Made by a program: the position numbers and the translations under genes. From Pascua guehoae (lineage: Eukaryota > Basidiomycota > Tremellomycetes > Trichosporonales > Trichosporonaceae), in the NCBI GenBank assembly GCA_001600415.1, contig BCJX01000012.1, positions 484,676 to 548,675 on the forward strand: a stretch of DNA of 64,000 nt. The letters are read 5' to 3'. The notes beneath the pieces are model-generated. The model had not been told where the DNA came from. It saw only the letters and a program-made list of their open reading frames with translations, and made no database searches. Of this stretch, positions 46,779-58,530 are shown piece by piece (the stretch's first letter is position 1; every line of letters starts with the position of its first letter).

Positions 46779-47163
46779 TCGCGTGTCGAGTGTGTTGGGC
46801 AACAGGTGTAAAGGAGTGGCAACAAAGTTCAAAAGTCGAGACTGGTCAAAACGTTGTGGCGGCGTGGGGCTCCAGCGGGAGTAAATCTTGCCACCAGCGT
46901 TACCACCACGAGTACCAGCACGAGGACGACCCAAAACGAGTACCAGTCTGAGTCCGAGTACCAGCACGAATCCAAGTACCAACATGAGGATGAGCCCGAC
47001 CACCAGCACACTCTCCAGCTGCACATCATATCCGTAGTCTACATGCATCGCGATTGTTCAAGCATTGTACGATACACGAGTCGTGCACGCACAAGTACAG
47101 TCTAATTGTATCTGGGACACAAAGTCCATCGATAGACATGAGAGACAGCAGTCTCTCAATCGT
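46779..47163. other. Intergenic with degenerate gagtaccag repeats
   Basis: 385 bp between the SEN54 start and the GT90 stop. Around 46890-47010 the string gagtaccagca or close variants recurs about five times at irregular spacing. Otherwise nothing is seen. Confidence 0.65.
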
Positions 47164-49350
47164 TTATCCCTTGTAGCTCATCGCCTCGCGGTCGTCGGCG
47201 TTGAGACGCGCCCACTCGATGCAGAGACTGCCATGTCAGAACGACATGAAAACTCAATCTCGAGGTACAACTCACCGGTAAACATAGATTTCCATGTCAA
47301 GCTTGCGCCCGACTGTAAACATCCACTCGCGGCCAGCCTCGGCAATCTTGCGCAGCTCGGCGTCGCCGTTGAGGCTCTTCGTGTGCAGTCCAGCGGGCTG
47401 GAACTGGTCGCGCGTAATGTTGGCAGCACTCAGCATGGCGTCCGAGGGGCCAGAAAAGTACGCGTAGATGTTGTAAATCTCGTTGTACATCTGCGAGACA
47501 GGAATGTAGTGGAGCTGGACGGTCAGTGCTCGATCATGGCAAGGCGCAGAAACGTCAGTCGGCTCACCCAGGGCTGGATCCACTCCGACATGAACTCGGT
47601 GTACACGGTCGTTTTGAGAACCGCACTCTCCGACTTGAGCTGGACCCGGTCAGTAACCAAATAAAGCAAGACTCGAGCATTTGTGCAACTCACAAGAGCG
47701 AAAAGACGGGCAGAGTAGCCCATACCGTCCAGATCGATGAGGTACTTGTGGCGCCAGTTCTCACCAAGAGGAACTGCGTCCGCAAAGCGGTGGTCCTTGC
47801 GCATACCGTCACAGCCGCCGGGGTACTGGGTGCAACCCACAGCCTTGGTAAAGGCCACATCCATGAATTCGTCGTTCATCTCGCCGATCGGAACAGGCGC
47901 CGCGATAAAGTTGTTGGTTCCGGGGGGGTCCGCAAAGACGACCGTCTTGTTCACGTTCGAGTGCTCCGAGGTCATCTTGATAAACCTGTCCACGGTCAGT
48001 GTTCTGTCTGTGAGGCTGAAAAGGAACGCACCGGTGACGCTGGTACTGGGCCAGGAAACCGGGAGGGCTAGAGCCACCACCAGTGGTGGCGCCGCGCCAG
48101 AAAATGTCGTCCTCCTTCTCCTCCCACGGCGTCTCCATGTCGTCGACGTCCTTGATGACCATGCCGACGGGGTCCCAGCCGTACGTGTAACGCTTGGTTG
48201 ACGAGTAGTAGTAGTGGCTGGGAATCAAAATGTCCGAGTAGCCGACGCCCTTGGCAGGCGAGAACATTGGGTAGAGCGCATGGATAGTGCGCCAGTCCGA
48301 GAAGAAGTGGCCCTGGTTGTAGTGTGCCCAGGGAAAGTCGCAAAAGTCGTACTTGTCGTCGACCGTCTTGGCAAACTTGAAATCCTCGTCGACAATGTCA
48401 GTGGCGATACCGGCGTCGGCCAGTCGCGAAATGGGCACCTGGCCCTCCTTGAGCTGCGCGCGCAACGAACCGAAAAGCCGGCGCGCCTGGGACGACGGGT
48501 CGCATGTACGGCGATACGACTCCCAGACGTTGCCATCGCCACGCCAGTCGGGAATAAACTCGCCGCCGAGGACGTGCTTGATGCCCTCTGTTCACCAGTC
48601 AGCCTAAATCGGTTCAACCCAGTACGACAAATACGCACTCGACGTGTCCGCAGTCAGATTCAAGTAGCGCCTCTCCTCCCATGGAACGAGAATACGGCCT
48701 TCGGCCTTCTCGTTGATGGGAAAATCCATGTCGGGCAGGTCCCTCTGGAACTTTTCCAGCATGACACGGAAACCCTTTGCACGAGCGCCGACTTCAGAGT
48801 CGTCAAAGCCCTTGCTAACGTCGATGGTGCGCGTCGTGCCGTTCTCGATGCGGACGAGATCAACAGAGGGCAGGAAACCAACATCGATGCAGCGCTTCCG
48901 GAGCTCCTTGCCGGTGAACAACCAGAACGGCTCGAGGTCGCGAATGAGCTGGTCGTACTCGTCGATCATGACGGCATTGTTCTTTGTCGCAAACTCGTAC
49001 CACTTGTCAAAGCCTTTGGGAGGGTCGCGCTTGTACCGGCGACGGTACTCTTGCGCGGCTTCCGACAGCGACTTGGACTGACGCGCGATTTTCTCGTCAT
49101 AGGCTTCGCGCGCGTCCGCCATGAGCTTTGGAATCGGGTGGTGAATGGCTGGACGCGGCGCCTTTGCCTTTGCGCGCAAAAACTTTGAGCGCAGGACAGA
49201 GGAAGACGCGGTCGTCCATCGTTGCGTGTTGGCAAAGAGCGAGTTTGAGCTGGGGAACAGCAAGTGGAGGAGAATGACGAGACCGATAAACCCGCCAGCG
49301 ATGGCCGCGACGCGCGCTCGTGGCGAGAGGTTCTTTCCTGGCCGCGGCAT
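47164..49350 (-). CDS. GT90 / CAP10-family glycosyltransferase (beta-xylosyltransferase-like)
   Basis: Minus-strand gene of about 640 residues. It starts MPRPGKNLSPRARVA and has one N-terminal membrane anchor (AAIAGGFIGLVILLHLLF), a type II Golgi topology. The catalytic part has the family's conserved segments: WFLFTGKEL-like PFWLFTGKEL, LPDMDFPINEKAE, CDFPWAHYNQGHFFSDWR, DDIFWRGATTGG, KYLIDLDGMGYSARLFALVSS and TVYTEFMSEWIQPWLHYIPVS. Cryptococcus relatives (Cap10, Cxt1) transfer xylose to glycans in capsule or glycolipid synthesis; the acceptor in this yeast is unknown. The gene lies head-to-head with LYS4 across about 770 bp. Confidence 0.88.
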
Positions 49351-50123
49351 GATGCCTTGGAAGGAAGGGAGAAGGAAATGAGCGAGAGAGAGTGTGTAAG
49401 TGAGAGAGAGAGAGAAAGAATGAAGAAGAGGTTGCAGAGTGCAACTCCAACTGGTAGCGGTGTCTCTGTCTCTGTCTGCCTCACGGTGTCGAGGTGACTG
49501 AATATGGTGGCGGGGTACGCGGCGCGCGGCCACCACCACCAGCCAGCCCAACCTCCCACAGACTTTGTTGCTGCTTGCTGCTGCTTGGCTGCTGGCTGCG
49601 TGCCTGCCCTTTGGTGAATTCTCCATTCTCGTGCGCCCCGTTCCTGACTGTGAGCCCCTTTGCGCCCTTTGCGCCCTTTGGTGCTTGTGCTGTTCCCGCC
49701 GGGCCCGCTCCCCCTCCCCTAGCGACCAAAAAGTCTAAAGAGTAGATCAACCCTGAAATTACGCCCAGACCTGCTCACTTCCTTTGGCTTCCCCAAAAAG
49801 CAATAGGAGATTTACATTTAGGCATTAATTCAGGCCAGCAAGCCTAAGAAAGAAATCAAGCAAAAATACAAAACGTGGAGACGGCGTGGAAAACACGCAA
49901 AGATTGCCACGTGGCTTTTTGTTGTTTCTGGTGGCGTGGTGGCGATTGCGTGCTGTGTGCCTGAGTCGCGAACCGGCCGATATTACCGAATGTGCATGAT
50001 ATTTCCAGATACGACTCGACTGCAACGGCTGGCGCCACTGCCCAACCACTTTGCAGCCATTACCTCGCTGCTGATACCTTTGTTGGAGGACAGTTGGTTT
50101 GCAACTTTCTCAACACAACAACA
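49351..50123. other. Shared promoter of the GT90 gene and LYS4
   Basis: 773-bp divergent region. A GA-rich stretch (49384-49425) lies in the GT90 leader and a gctgctt-type repeat near 49570. No gene is seen. Confidence 0.6.
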
Positions 50124-52377
50124 ATGACAATTTTCCGCGCCTTCTCCAGGCAGAGGATCCTGCCCTTCTACGCCAGGACGTACGCGACCGTCTCCAACCC
50201 CCAGACGCTCGTCGAAAAGATTGTCCAAAAGTATGCCGTCGACCTCCCGGCGGGCACCAAGGTGCGCGCAGGCGACTATGTCATGATCCGTCCCGAGCAT
50301 GTGTGAGTTTTGGGGAGATTACCAGAAATCTAAGCGCGCGCCGTAAACTGACGCGGCGCGATGGAATAGTATGACGCACGACAACACGGGACCGGTCATC
50401 TCCAAGTTTTTGTCTCTCGAGTGCTCCAAGCTCGACAACCCGCGCCAGCCAGTGTACACGCTCGACCACGACGTGCAGAACAAGTCGGAGACGAATGTTA
50501 AAAAGTACCAGCGCATCGAGGCGTTTGCCAAGCAGCATGGTGTCGACTTTTACCCCGCCGGACGCGGTATCGGCCACCAGATTATCGTCGAGGAGGGCTA
50601 TGCGTGGCCTGGCAAGATGGTCGTCGCGAGTGACAGCCATAGCAACCACTACGGCGGTGTGGGTTGCTTGGGTACGGCGATTGTCCGTACTGATGCTGCG
50701 TGAGTGATTTTTGGCCCTTGCTTGCTTTGCCCCATGGCTGACGCCTGTAGTGGTATCTGGGCGACGGGCAAGTTCTGGTGGCAAATTCCTCGCGTCGTTT
50801 CCGTCTCGCTGGACGGCAAGCTGTCGTCGGGCGTCACGGGCAAGGACGTTATTGTGGCGCTCGCTGGTCTGTTCAACAAGGACGAGGTCCTGAACGCTGC
50901 CATCGAGTTTACGGGTCCTGGTATCGAGCACCTGTCGGTCGACGAGCGCCTGACGATTGCCAACATGACGACCGAGTGGGGAGCCGTCGCTGGTGTTTTC
51001 CCCGTCGACGCCAAGCTCGTCGAGTGGTACCGCGGGCTCATCCGCAAGGCTGAGCTTCGCGGGTTTACCTCACCCTCGTCGTCTACGCAGGTTACCGACG
51101 GCCGCCACCCTCGGTTGAATGAGGACCGCCTGCAGGCGAGCCTGGACGAGAAGATTGCCGCCGACCCTGGGGCACACTACGCGTCTCGTCTCTCGCTCGA
51201 CCTTTCCACCCTTGTCCCCCACGTCTCGGGGCCCAACTCGGTCAAGGTCGCGACTCCTCTGCCCAAGCTTGTTGACCCACCAATCAAGATCAACAAGGCG
51301 TACCTCGTCTCGTGCACCAACTCGCGTGCGTCCGACATTGCGTCGGCCGCTGCCGTCCTCCGTGGCAAGAAGATTGCCCCCGGTGTCGAGTTTTACATTG
51401 CCGCCGCGTCGAGCCGAGTGCAGGCGGACGCCGAGGCTGCGGGTGACTGGCAGGCGCTCATTGACGCCGGTGCCAAGACGCTGCCTGCGGGCTGTGGCCC
51501 CTGCATTGGTCTCGGCGTCGGTCTCCTTGAAAAGGGCGAGGTTGGCATTAGCGCCACCAACCGCAACTACAAGGGCCGCATGGGAAGCCCCGACGCCGTG
51601 GCGTACCTGGCGTCGCCGGCTGTCGTCGCTGCGTCGGCTGCCAAGGGTTTCATTGCGGGACCCGACTCGCTCGACTTTGCAAAGCTGCCCCAGTACGACG
51701 TGCCCAAGTTTACCATCACCGAGTCTCCTCCCCAGGAGGTTGTGGCCACGGGTGAACCCGAGCCTCTGCTCGAGGGCTTCCCCGACGTTTTCGAGGGACC
51801 ACTCGTCTTTGCGCCGCAGGACAACCTGACGACCGACGGCATGTACCCGGGCAAGTACACGTACCAGGACGACATTACGCCCGAGCGCCAGGCCGAGGTC
51901 GTCATGGAAAACTATGACCCCGAGTTTGCGTCTGCGATCCGCGACCTGCGTTCGTCGGCACCCACCACCCCCATTCTTCTTTCCGGTTACAACTTTGGCA
52001 CGGGCTCGTCGCGCGAGCAGGCCGCGACGGCCATCAAGAACGCGGGCATCCCGCTCGTCATCTGCGGCTCGTTTGGTGACATTTTCAAGCGCAACAGTAT
52101 CAACAACGGCCTCATCTGCCTCGAGGCCCCCCAGCTCATCGAGGACCTGACGGCGCGCTTTGCCCGCGACGGCGCCCGCGGCAAGGGCGGCCTCGACGGC
52201 GAGCTCACCGTCATGCCCAAGGACTGGACGGTCAAGGTCGACACGCGCTGCGGCGGCGTCACCGTCAAGATGGGCAGTGAGGGCGAAAAGTTCTACCCCT
52301 CGGCGAGGGTCGGACGCAGTGTGCAGGAGCTGTGGGTCAACGGCGGCCTCGAGGGCTTTATCAAGGCGTCGTTGTAG
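50124..52377 (+). CDS. LYS4: Mitochondrial homoaconitase
   Basis: Exons 50124-50302, 50370-50699 and 50751-52377 encode 711 residues, the usual length. The N-terminus ([21 protein letters not shown]) is a mitochondrial presequence. The aconitase-family signature is complete: [12 protein letters not shown], the 4Fe-4S cysteine motifs [10 protein letters not shown] and GCGPCIGLG, and the C-terminal swivel domain with [14 protein letters not shown]. It interconverts homocitrate-derived homoaconitate and homoisocitrate in the fungal alpha-aminoadipate route to lysine. It is told from aconitase by length and overall similarity. A 496-residue antisense ORF across it is a codon-bias shadow. Confidence 0.94.
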
Positions 52378-52807
52378 TTGTGCCACCCTGGTGTCGAGGA
52401 AAAACGGCCAGAGGGGTTGAGCCACAGACCCCAGTCCGAGGCTGCATGCACGGTGGCCACGGTGGACTTCATGGGAAGTCGTTGTAGACAGATATGCATA
52501 GCATGGGATCGATCCACCAGCAGACCAGGTCATAGCTGCCAGTTCTTGGAGTTGTTGCATACGGTGGTAACAAACAGTACAGTACTGAAATGGCTACTGT
52601 TTCGCAGCATGATGCTCGGGTGTGCGATGCCAGGATGTAGGATTCTCGCCTGTGCGGTGAATCTCCGGATAAACCTCCAAGTCGTGGCCACCCATCATCG
52701 CCATGACGCCCACGCGCGGGGCACTCGTCTGCGTTTGTTGTCACATCTCCACAGTATCATTACCCATCCCCCTTTGCACACACGGCCCAAGCGTGCCATT
52801 TCCAAGC
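52378..52807. other. Intergenic between LYS4 and the TPR gene
   Basis: 430 bp. It holds the LYS4 3' end and the TPR-gene promoter. No gene or obvious motif is seen. Confidence 0.6.
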
Positions 52808-53518
52808 ATGCCGTTCCCCGCAAACGACGGTCTGCCCGCCTCCTTTGACGCGCGCACCTTTGAGCCGCCAGACTGGGCCAAGAATCTCCGGGGGGCCGAG
52901 CGGCGCAAGTCGTCGGTGTCGGCTTCTGGCTCCAACAAGGGCAATGACGAGGAAGGGGACGGGGACGAGGACGATGGCGGGGATGAGGACGGGGACGGAG
53001 AAGGGGACGCCGACGTGGGAGTCGAAGTCCAAGGCGAGGAAGTACGCTTCACCACCCCCGAGCTCCAGGTGAGTTTCACGGGCCACCACCGCCCGCCATC
53101 CCCAACCACGACAGAATGATCGCTGACGCATCGCAGAGCATGCTGGCCAAAGCGCTCGTCCTGAAAGAAAGGGGAAACAAGCACTTTACGGCGTCGCCCG
53201 CGCGCCTCGATGAGGCGCGCGATGCGTACCTCTCTGTCCTGGACCAGTTGCCCGATCTGCCTCCCGTGGCTGTGTCGGACCTGCCCAAGTCCGCGCCCCA
53301 GGCCCCACAAGGGGGGGCGCGGATCGAGGTTATTGACGACGATGAGGAGGAGACGGAGGAGGAGGTGGCGGAACGGGAACGGAAGGGCGTCGAGGAGTTG
53401 GTGCGGGCGTGTGCCAAGGCTGCGTGGGCGAATCTTGGGGCTGTGTATATGATCAAGGTGAGTCGAGGTGGGGGCGGAAGCCGGCTTCCGACGGAGAGGG
53501 TGAGAGTGGGGGCGGGAG

Positions 53519-53555
<37 letters not shown>

Positions 53556-53951
53556 GGGGGGGGAGGGGGAGGGTGACGGTGAGGTCAAGGGCGAGGGCGA
53601 GGTGAGAGCGAGGCGAGGTCGAGGTGAGAGCGAGGCGATGGCGAGGGCGAGGGATGGTGATGGCGATGGCGATGGCGAGGGCGAGGGCGATGGCGAGGGC
53701 GATGGCGATGGCGACGGTGATGGCGATGGCGACGGCGATGGCGGAGGCGAGGACGAGGGCGATGGCGACGGCGAGGACGAGGGCGACGGCGGCATTGAGG
53801 GCAACATTGAGGGCAACTCGAGGGAGGGATCTACCGGTCGACAACGACAGCGATGTGGAGACTGCAGTCAAGGCTAACCACCAGGGCGAGGACAAGGACA
53901 CGGTCGAGGCATGCACAAAGGGTACGCACCTGACCCAACTACCCAAACTAC

Positions 53952-54030
<79 letters not shown>

Positions 54031-54589
54031 ACCCCCCCCCCCCCCCCCGGGTTCCCCGCCTCGGCATTGAACTGACGGCAGCGCTCGAACTGGACCCGCA
54101 CTACGTAAAGCCCATGCACCGGCGCGCCATCGCAAACGAGCGCATCGGGTCGTGGGCGTCGCTCACCGCCGCAAAGCAGGGTAAGCGCGCACATCACACA
54201 CACCCCACGACACACCACACTTCACACACTACACACACTCCACACACTCCACACACGCACACACACACCCACACAAACCCTCCCACGCACACACACACAG
54301 AGCACAGCCCCCCCCCCCCCCCCCCACACACACACCAAACTAACGGACAGACTACGAATCGTGCTTGGCATTAACACCGCCATCGTGGCCGGCGCGCGCG
54401 TCCGCGCAGCGCGCCCTCGCGACTCTGCCTGCGCGCATTGCCGCGCAGCAGGAAAAGGAAAAAGACGAAATGCTCGGCAAGCTCAAGGACCTGGGTAACG
54501 GGCTGCTGGGGCGGTTTGGGCTCAACACGGACATGTTCAAGTTTGATCCGCAGGAGGGGGGCGGGTACAGTCTCCGCTTTGAGCGGTGA
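52808..54589 (+). CDS. TTC1-like tetratricopeptide protein
   Basis: Exons 52808-53068, 53137-53457, 53885-53921, 54082-54180 and 54351-54589 encode 318 residues, all phases consistent. The N-terminus is acidic (Asp/Glu/Gly-rich). TPR helices follow (ALVLKERGNKHF, AAWANLGAVYMIK, DKDTVEACTKALELDPHYVKPMHRRA), and the C-terminus is the family hallmark EKDEMLGKLKDLGNGLLGRFGL. Human TTC1 relatives bind Hsp70/Hsp90, so a co-chaperone role is likely but not shown. The 427-bp second intron is almost wholly low-complexity: a G run, then a long GATGGC/GAGGGC hexamer array. The third intron carries poly-C and the fourth is CA-rich. The hexamers keep a frame open, so automatic callers may wrongly code through them. 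Confidence 0.82.
53519..53830. repeat. Poly-G run and GATGGC/GAGGGC hexamer array within an intron
   Basis: About 30 G at 53521-53553, then about 40 hexanucleotide units of gatggc, gagggc or gacggc type up to 53815. It lies between a good GTGAGT donor (53458) and a CAG acceptor (53884). Confidence 0.88.
53951..54330. repeat. Poly-C tracts and CA-rich stretch in introns 3 and 4 of the TPR gene
   Basis: Two nearly pure C runs at about 53953-54048, broken by an aa dinucleotide near 53987. A CACA-rich segment at 54190-54330 includes another C run of about 17. Confidence 0.85.
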
Positions 54590-54659
54590 CTGCGGGGCTG
54601 GCTTAGAGCCGTAGTCTTAGCCCTAGTGGATGAGCACAAGTCGGAGTGACAGGTGTAGT

Positions 54660-54735
54660 TTTTAGACGAGAGCTGGGTGTGACGAGAGCAGGGTGTGACG
54701 AGAGCCGGGTGTGACGAGAGCAGGGTGTGAGGAGC
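54660..54735. repeat. Four tandem gtgacgagagc-type units
   Basis: The unit gggtgtgacgagagcag (17 bp) repeats about four times between the converging 3' ends of the TPR gene and ALG7. Confidence 0.9.
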
Positions 54736-54815
54736 GCGAGCGTCGAGTACAAGGGTATGTATTCGAGCACGATGGAGGGTACGAGATACAGTCCATGCTA
54801 GATTATTATCAATGT

Positions 54816-56663
54816 CTATCTCCGGTCACCACCATACACGAGCGATCCGATGCCGTAGCGGATCCCAAAGGCGATCGCGCTGCTCAGCACCTGGATCGCG
54901 CCGACGAGGAGACAGAGCGTCTGCTCGTGCAGCGGCCCAAAGTGTACCAGAAGGAGGTTTATGATGGTAAGGTTGGTAGCCGACACGATCGTCCCCACTG
55001 GCATTGTAGGCGCAGACGCAGCCGCGTCCTCGCCGTTAGTCTTGGTATCGTTCTTTTCCTCTGGGGGAGGCGCAACGCGCTCGAGGCGGGTCAGCTTGAA
55101 CAACTCGAGAACCTGAAGCGTGATCCGAGTTTTCGCCGGAGGCGGCGTCTCGAACCTCGCCACGGACGGCTCCAGGAGGCCGGTAGCCGGGTTGAAGCTG
55201 TGGGTGGTCAGAGTGTCACAGCGCCGCTTCAGGGAGTCACGCTTACTGTGGAAGGCGGTGTCGGGGACATGGGACCAGTCCAAACAACTGGGGGCAGGAG
55301 AGGACAAAGTTGAAGATTTGTGGGAGGAAGAAGAGAATCATCGTCTTTGAAAAGTGGCCCTGGATGGCGACGGCCGAAAAGGCCATGCCTGTAAAGTAAC
55401 AGAATGTGTCACCTGGGAACGCGCGCGCGGGGTACCTGGTTGGGTAAGCTACGCGAGACATCGACTACCCACCAGTTGTGCCAGAGAAAGCCGGCACAGA
55501 CGCCAATGAGCGGGACCATAAAGTAGAGGCTCATGAGGTGGCGCTTGACGACCTCGCCCGCGGCCCAGGACAGGATGCGGCCCTCGTCGGCGTTTCCAAT
55601 GTCACCGAGGGCGTGGAGGAGCCAGCCCGGCCAGATGGGGAGGAAGAGGAGGTCGTTGAGCGCGACGGAGAGGGCAATGATGAAGGCCTGGAGGACCTCG
55701 ACGCCGTTGATGCCGGCCACAATGTTGATCGAATTGGTGGTAAACGTCGGCAGGAGCATGAGGTAGACATAGTACAGGATCCCTTGAATGTTAGGTCTCG
55801 CGCCAAGGTGGTGGACGCAACTCACCCAGATCAATGACCTTTGTGCCGACCCAGCCCGCAAAGCCGAGCGTCCGCAGAAGCTTGCCCGCACTGGCTGGGA
55901 GGACGACCCACGTCCATCCCCGGTCCGAGTAGTAGACGAGCAGCGTGGGGATGGCAGCAATGAGTGGAATGGGCAGCTTGTGTCGCCACCTGATGTCGAA
56001 GAGATCGTCAATAAACCCCAGCAGCGTCGCTGTCAACAATGACAGGAGGGAAGTAATGTAGAGCGCAAGCTGGGCACGTCAGCCACGCTCCCAACTAGCG
56101 CACGTTGGGCGACCTACTTCGCCTTGGGGAAATGGCTCACGCCCGACACCCTTGCTTGGGTGTTGTGCCAGGAGGTGCGAAAAGGGGAATGGGATGAAGA
56201 GCATCATGAGGCCGATATAAAGAGATGCGCACGGCAGTCCCATACATTCTGGCCTGGGCATGTTAGTTTATGCCAGGCGTAGGGGTTAATATAAGAAGCT
56301 GGCTGGCACACGGAGCATGCAACCAGCAGCCCAACCGGTATATATATACACTCACACCCATGGTCCCGATGTCCTGCCGCCGGGCTTGAGCAAATCACGC
56401 CCCTTGAGACCCTTTTCGACAAACGCGGGGCTCACTTTGGGCACGACGACGACCGCGCCCACAAACGCAAGGAGCGCAAAGCCAATGTTGGCCTGGAGGG
56501 CCGGAAACGTCGGCTGCGGAGGGAGCGGGAGTCGCTCCGTGACGTCTTGGGGCAGGAAGAGGGGCAGGAGCGGGTGCACGATGAGCGTCAACGCGATCGG
56601 GATGAGGGTCGAGAGGAAGAGTGTCGGCGGCGCTCGGCCCATTCTTGGTGTTGGTGGGGGCAT
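54816..56663 (-). CDS. ALG7: UDP-GlcNAc:dolichyl-phosphate GlcNAc-1-phosphate transferase
   Basis: Minus-strand multi-exon gene of about 500 residues, start [14 protein letters not shown] at 56663 and stop TAG at 54816-54818. It is polytopic, with about ten membrane spans. Family motifs are [30 protein letters not shown] (the conserved DD loop), [14 protein letters not shown] (the NxxNxxDG-like motif) and the catalytic [12 protein letters not shown] segment. The enzyme sits in the ER membrane and makes GlcNAc-PP-dolichol, the first step of N-glycan assembly and the tunicamycin target. The conserved ending [11 protein letters not shown]...LQVLELFKL supports the splice model. Confidence 0.93.
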
Positions 56664-57155
56664 GTTTACTGCAGAAGTTTGATCGAAGGAGAGTGGGCGG
56701 AGCGAGAGTGCAAGTCGTGTAGAGAGTGGGAATGTGTGGGAGCTGAGAAGGTTGCAGATGGTGGCTGTGTTGTCATCAACATTGATTGGAATGGAGGAGA
56801 CGTGTTCGCGTTCGCGTCGCTCGACAGATTGACGTCTGCGGGCCAAAGATGCGACGCACTGGCGGCGGCGATCGGGCCGGTCTTCTTCTTGCAGGCGGGT
56901 GACAGCGTGGCAATGTTGGTGTGGAGACCCCGCATTTTGGGCATTTTGGGAATGGCCCATCCATCCACGTGTGTGCGTGCGGGACGGGACGGGGTGATCC
57001 GAAAGATGACGGCAGCGCCGGTAGATGATGACCCGAGCTGTCGACTCACCCCATCGGCTGTCGACTTCAAGTCAAGCGAGGCAGCCGCCATCTGATTTCC
57101 ATCTCTTATTTATATTCTCTTCTCGTCTGAAACAACCCAGCCACCACCGTTAGCC
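56664..57155. other. Divergent promoter region of ALG7 and the phosphatase gene
   Basis: 490 bp. A 142-residue minus-strand ORF (56666-57091) runs through it without any recognisable domain and ends 3 bp before the ALG7 start. It is probably fortuitous or part of an upstream leader. Confidence 0.55.
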
Positions 57156-58415
57156 ATGATCACCCTTACCATCGTGAGCACCCTTATCTGTGCCAAGCGG
57201 ACCAGAGGCGACTTTGGCCCAGCCCACTGACCGTGCAGGTACGCCACGGCGAATCCACTGGTACGATTTCTCTAACCGTCTCTGGGTCTTTGTGTTGAAC
57301 TAATGTGTAGACAACCTCAAGGAGGTGTGGGCTGGCTGGGCAGATGCGCCCCTTTCCAACCACGGTGAGATTTATAATCCTCGGCGTCCAACTGACATGC
57401 AGGAATGAACGTGTGTGCTGCACAGTCTGCATTCGTCGATAGCTGTCTAACGTTTAGCAAGCAAAAGCGCTGGGCAAGTCGCTTGCGACGACAAAGTTTG
57501 ACTACATCTATGCGTCGCCGTTGAAGCGTGCCCACTGGACTGTGAGTAGCGTGGTGGTATGATCTCAGAAACTGACAAGATAGGCGCAGCAGATTGAACT
57601 GCAAAACGAGCACAAGCCACCGCTCCAAGTCTCGCCCCTCGTGCAGGAGCAGCACTTTGGCCAAAGTACGTACAATTGTCACTGTTGACGTCGACGGGAA
57701 CCGTTCTCTGACAAATAATGCAGCCGAGCGCCAGCCGTTCACAAGCTACCCGCGACCTACGGGACGCACCTCGCACTTCCCCGACGGAGAGTCGCTCGAC
57801 GACGTGCGCAAGCGTGCCAACGTAGCGTGCGTGGCTCACAGCCTCACCCAACTCCCATCCCACTGACACTTGCAGAATTGCCGAACTAATCGAGCCCCAC
57901 CTCCGCGACCAGCTGGGATGTCCAGCCCACGACCGGCACATTGTAATCGTCGCCCACGGCATCTTCAACCACGAGCTGCTCAGTGCGCTCCGGGCACGCC
58001 GACCGATGGGCATCGAGCCCCACTGGGGTTACAAGGGTGGGTCCCAGCTGTTGTTAGGAGAGCCACTGTAGCTGACCGGCAGGAATGGGCAATGTGAGCT
58101 GCCAACTACCGCGCTGATACTGACTTTAGACTGGGTGGACTCGCCTCGAGGTTGGCTACGAAGTGAGTCCAACAAGCGCGTTGATAAAAAAGGATTTTAT
58201 CTAACCCGCGGCAGGGAGAGGAACTGGGCTTGATCACCCTCGACGACCTGAAGGACTTGCCGGGGCCGGCCCCACTACGGGTGACCACCACGGACACCAA
58301 CGTGGTCGCCCACCTCGACAAGGTCGAACGGCAAAAGGGCGGCATCGGGTCGTCGGCCCACGACCAAAAGCAGAGGGATATCCGCGCCTTCTTCAGCGGT
58401 GCCGACCAAGACTAA
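57156..58415 (+). CDS. Histidine-phosphatase (phosphoglycerate-mutase-like) protein
   Basis: About 300 residues in about eight exons, including tiny first exons of 18 and 22 nt. After splicing, the N-terminus reads MITLTIVRHGESTDN. The RHG motif gives the catalytic phospho-histidine. Further family landmarks are WADAPLSNHG, YASPLKRAHWTAQQI, HFPDGESLDDVRKRAN and the second catalytic His in VIVAHGIFNHELL. It resembles fungal broad-specificity phosphatases of the PGAM family rather than glycolytic mutase, which has a different loop. The substrate is unknown. The C-terminal tail is Gln/Lys/Asp-rich. Exact intron borders around residues 31-32 are uncertain. Confidence 0.85.
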
Positions 58416-58458
58416 TGATAGAGTGATGCATGTGGAATGTGCAGTCTAGAGTCTATGC

Positions 58459-58488
58459 AAGTTGTGCGTGCGTGCGTGCGTGCGTGCG
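58459..58488. repeat. GTGC tetranucleotide run
   Basis: Seven or so GTGC units just downstream of the phosphatase gene, in the convergent gap before MRF1. Confidence 0.9.
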
Positions 58489-58530
58489 GCGTGCGTGTTC
58501 GTATGCGAGCACTGTTTAATGTGTGCCTTT

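Noticed and set aside
51070..52560. 496-residue minus-strand ORF across LYS4
   Set aside because: It is antisense to clearly coding homoaconitase; GC-rich codon bias opens the opposite frame, and no domain is visible.
56666..57091. 142-residue ORF upstream of ALG7
   Set aside because: No domain; it ends 3 bp before the ALG7 start and lies in the divergent promoter.
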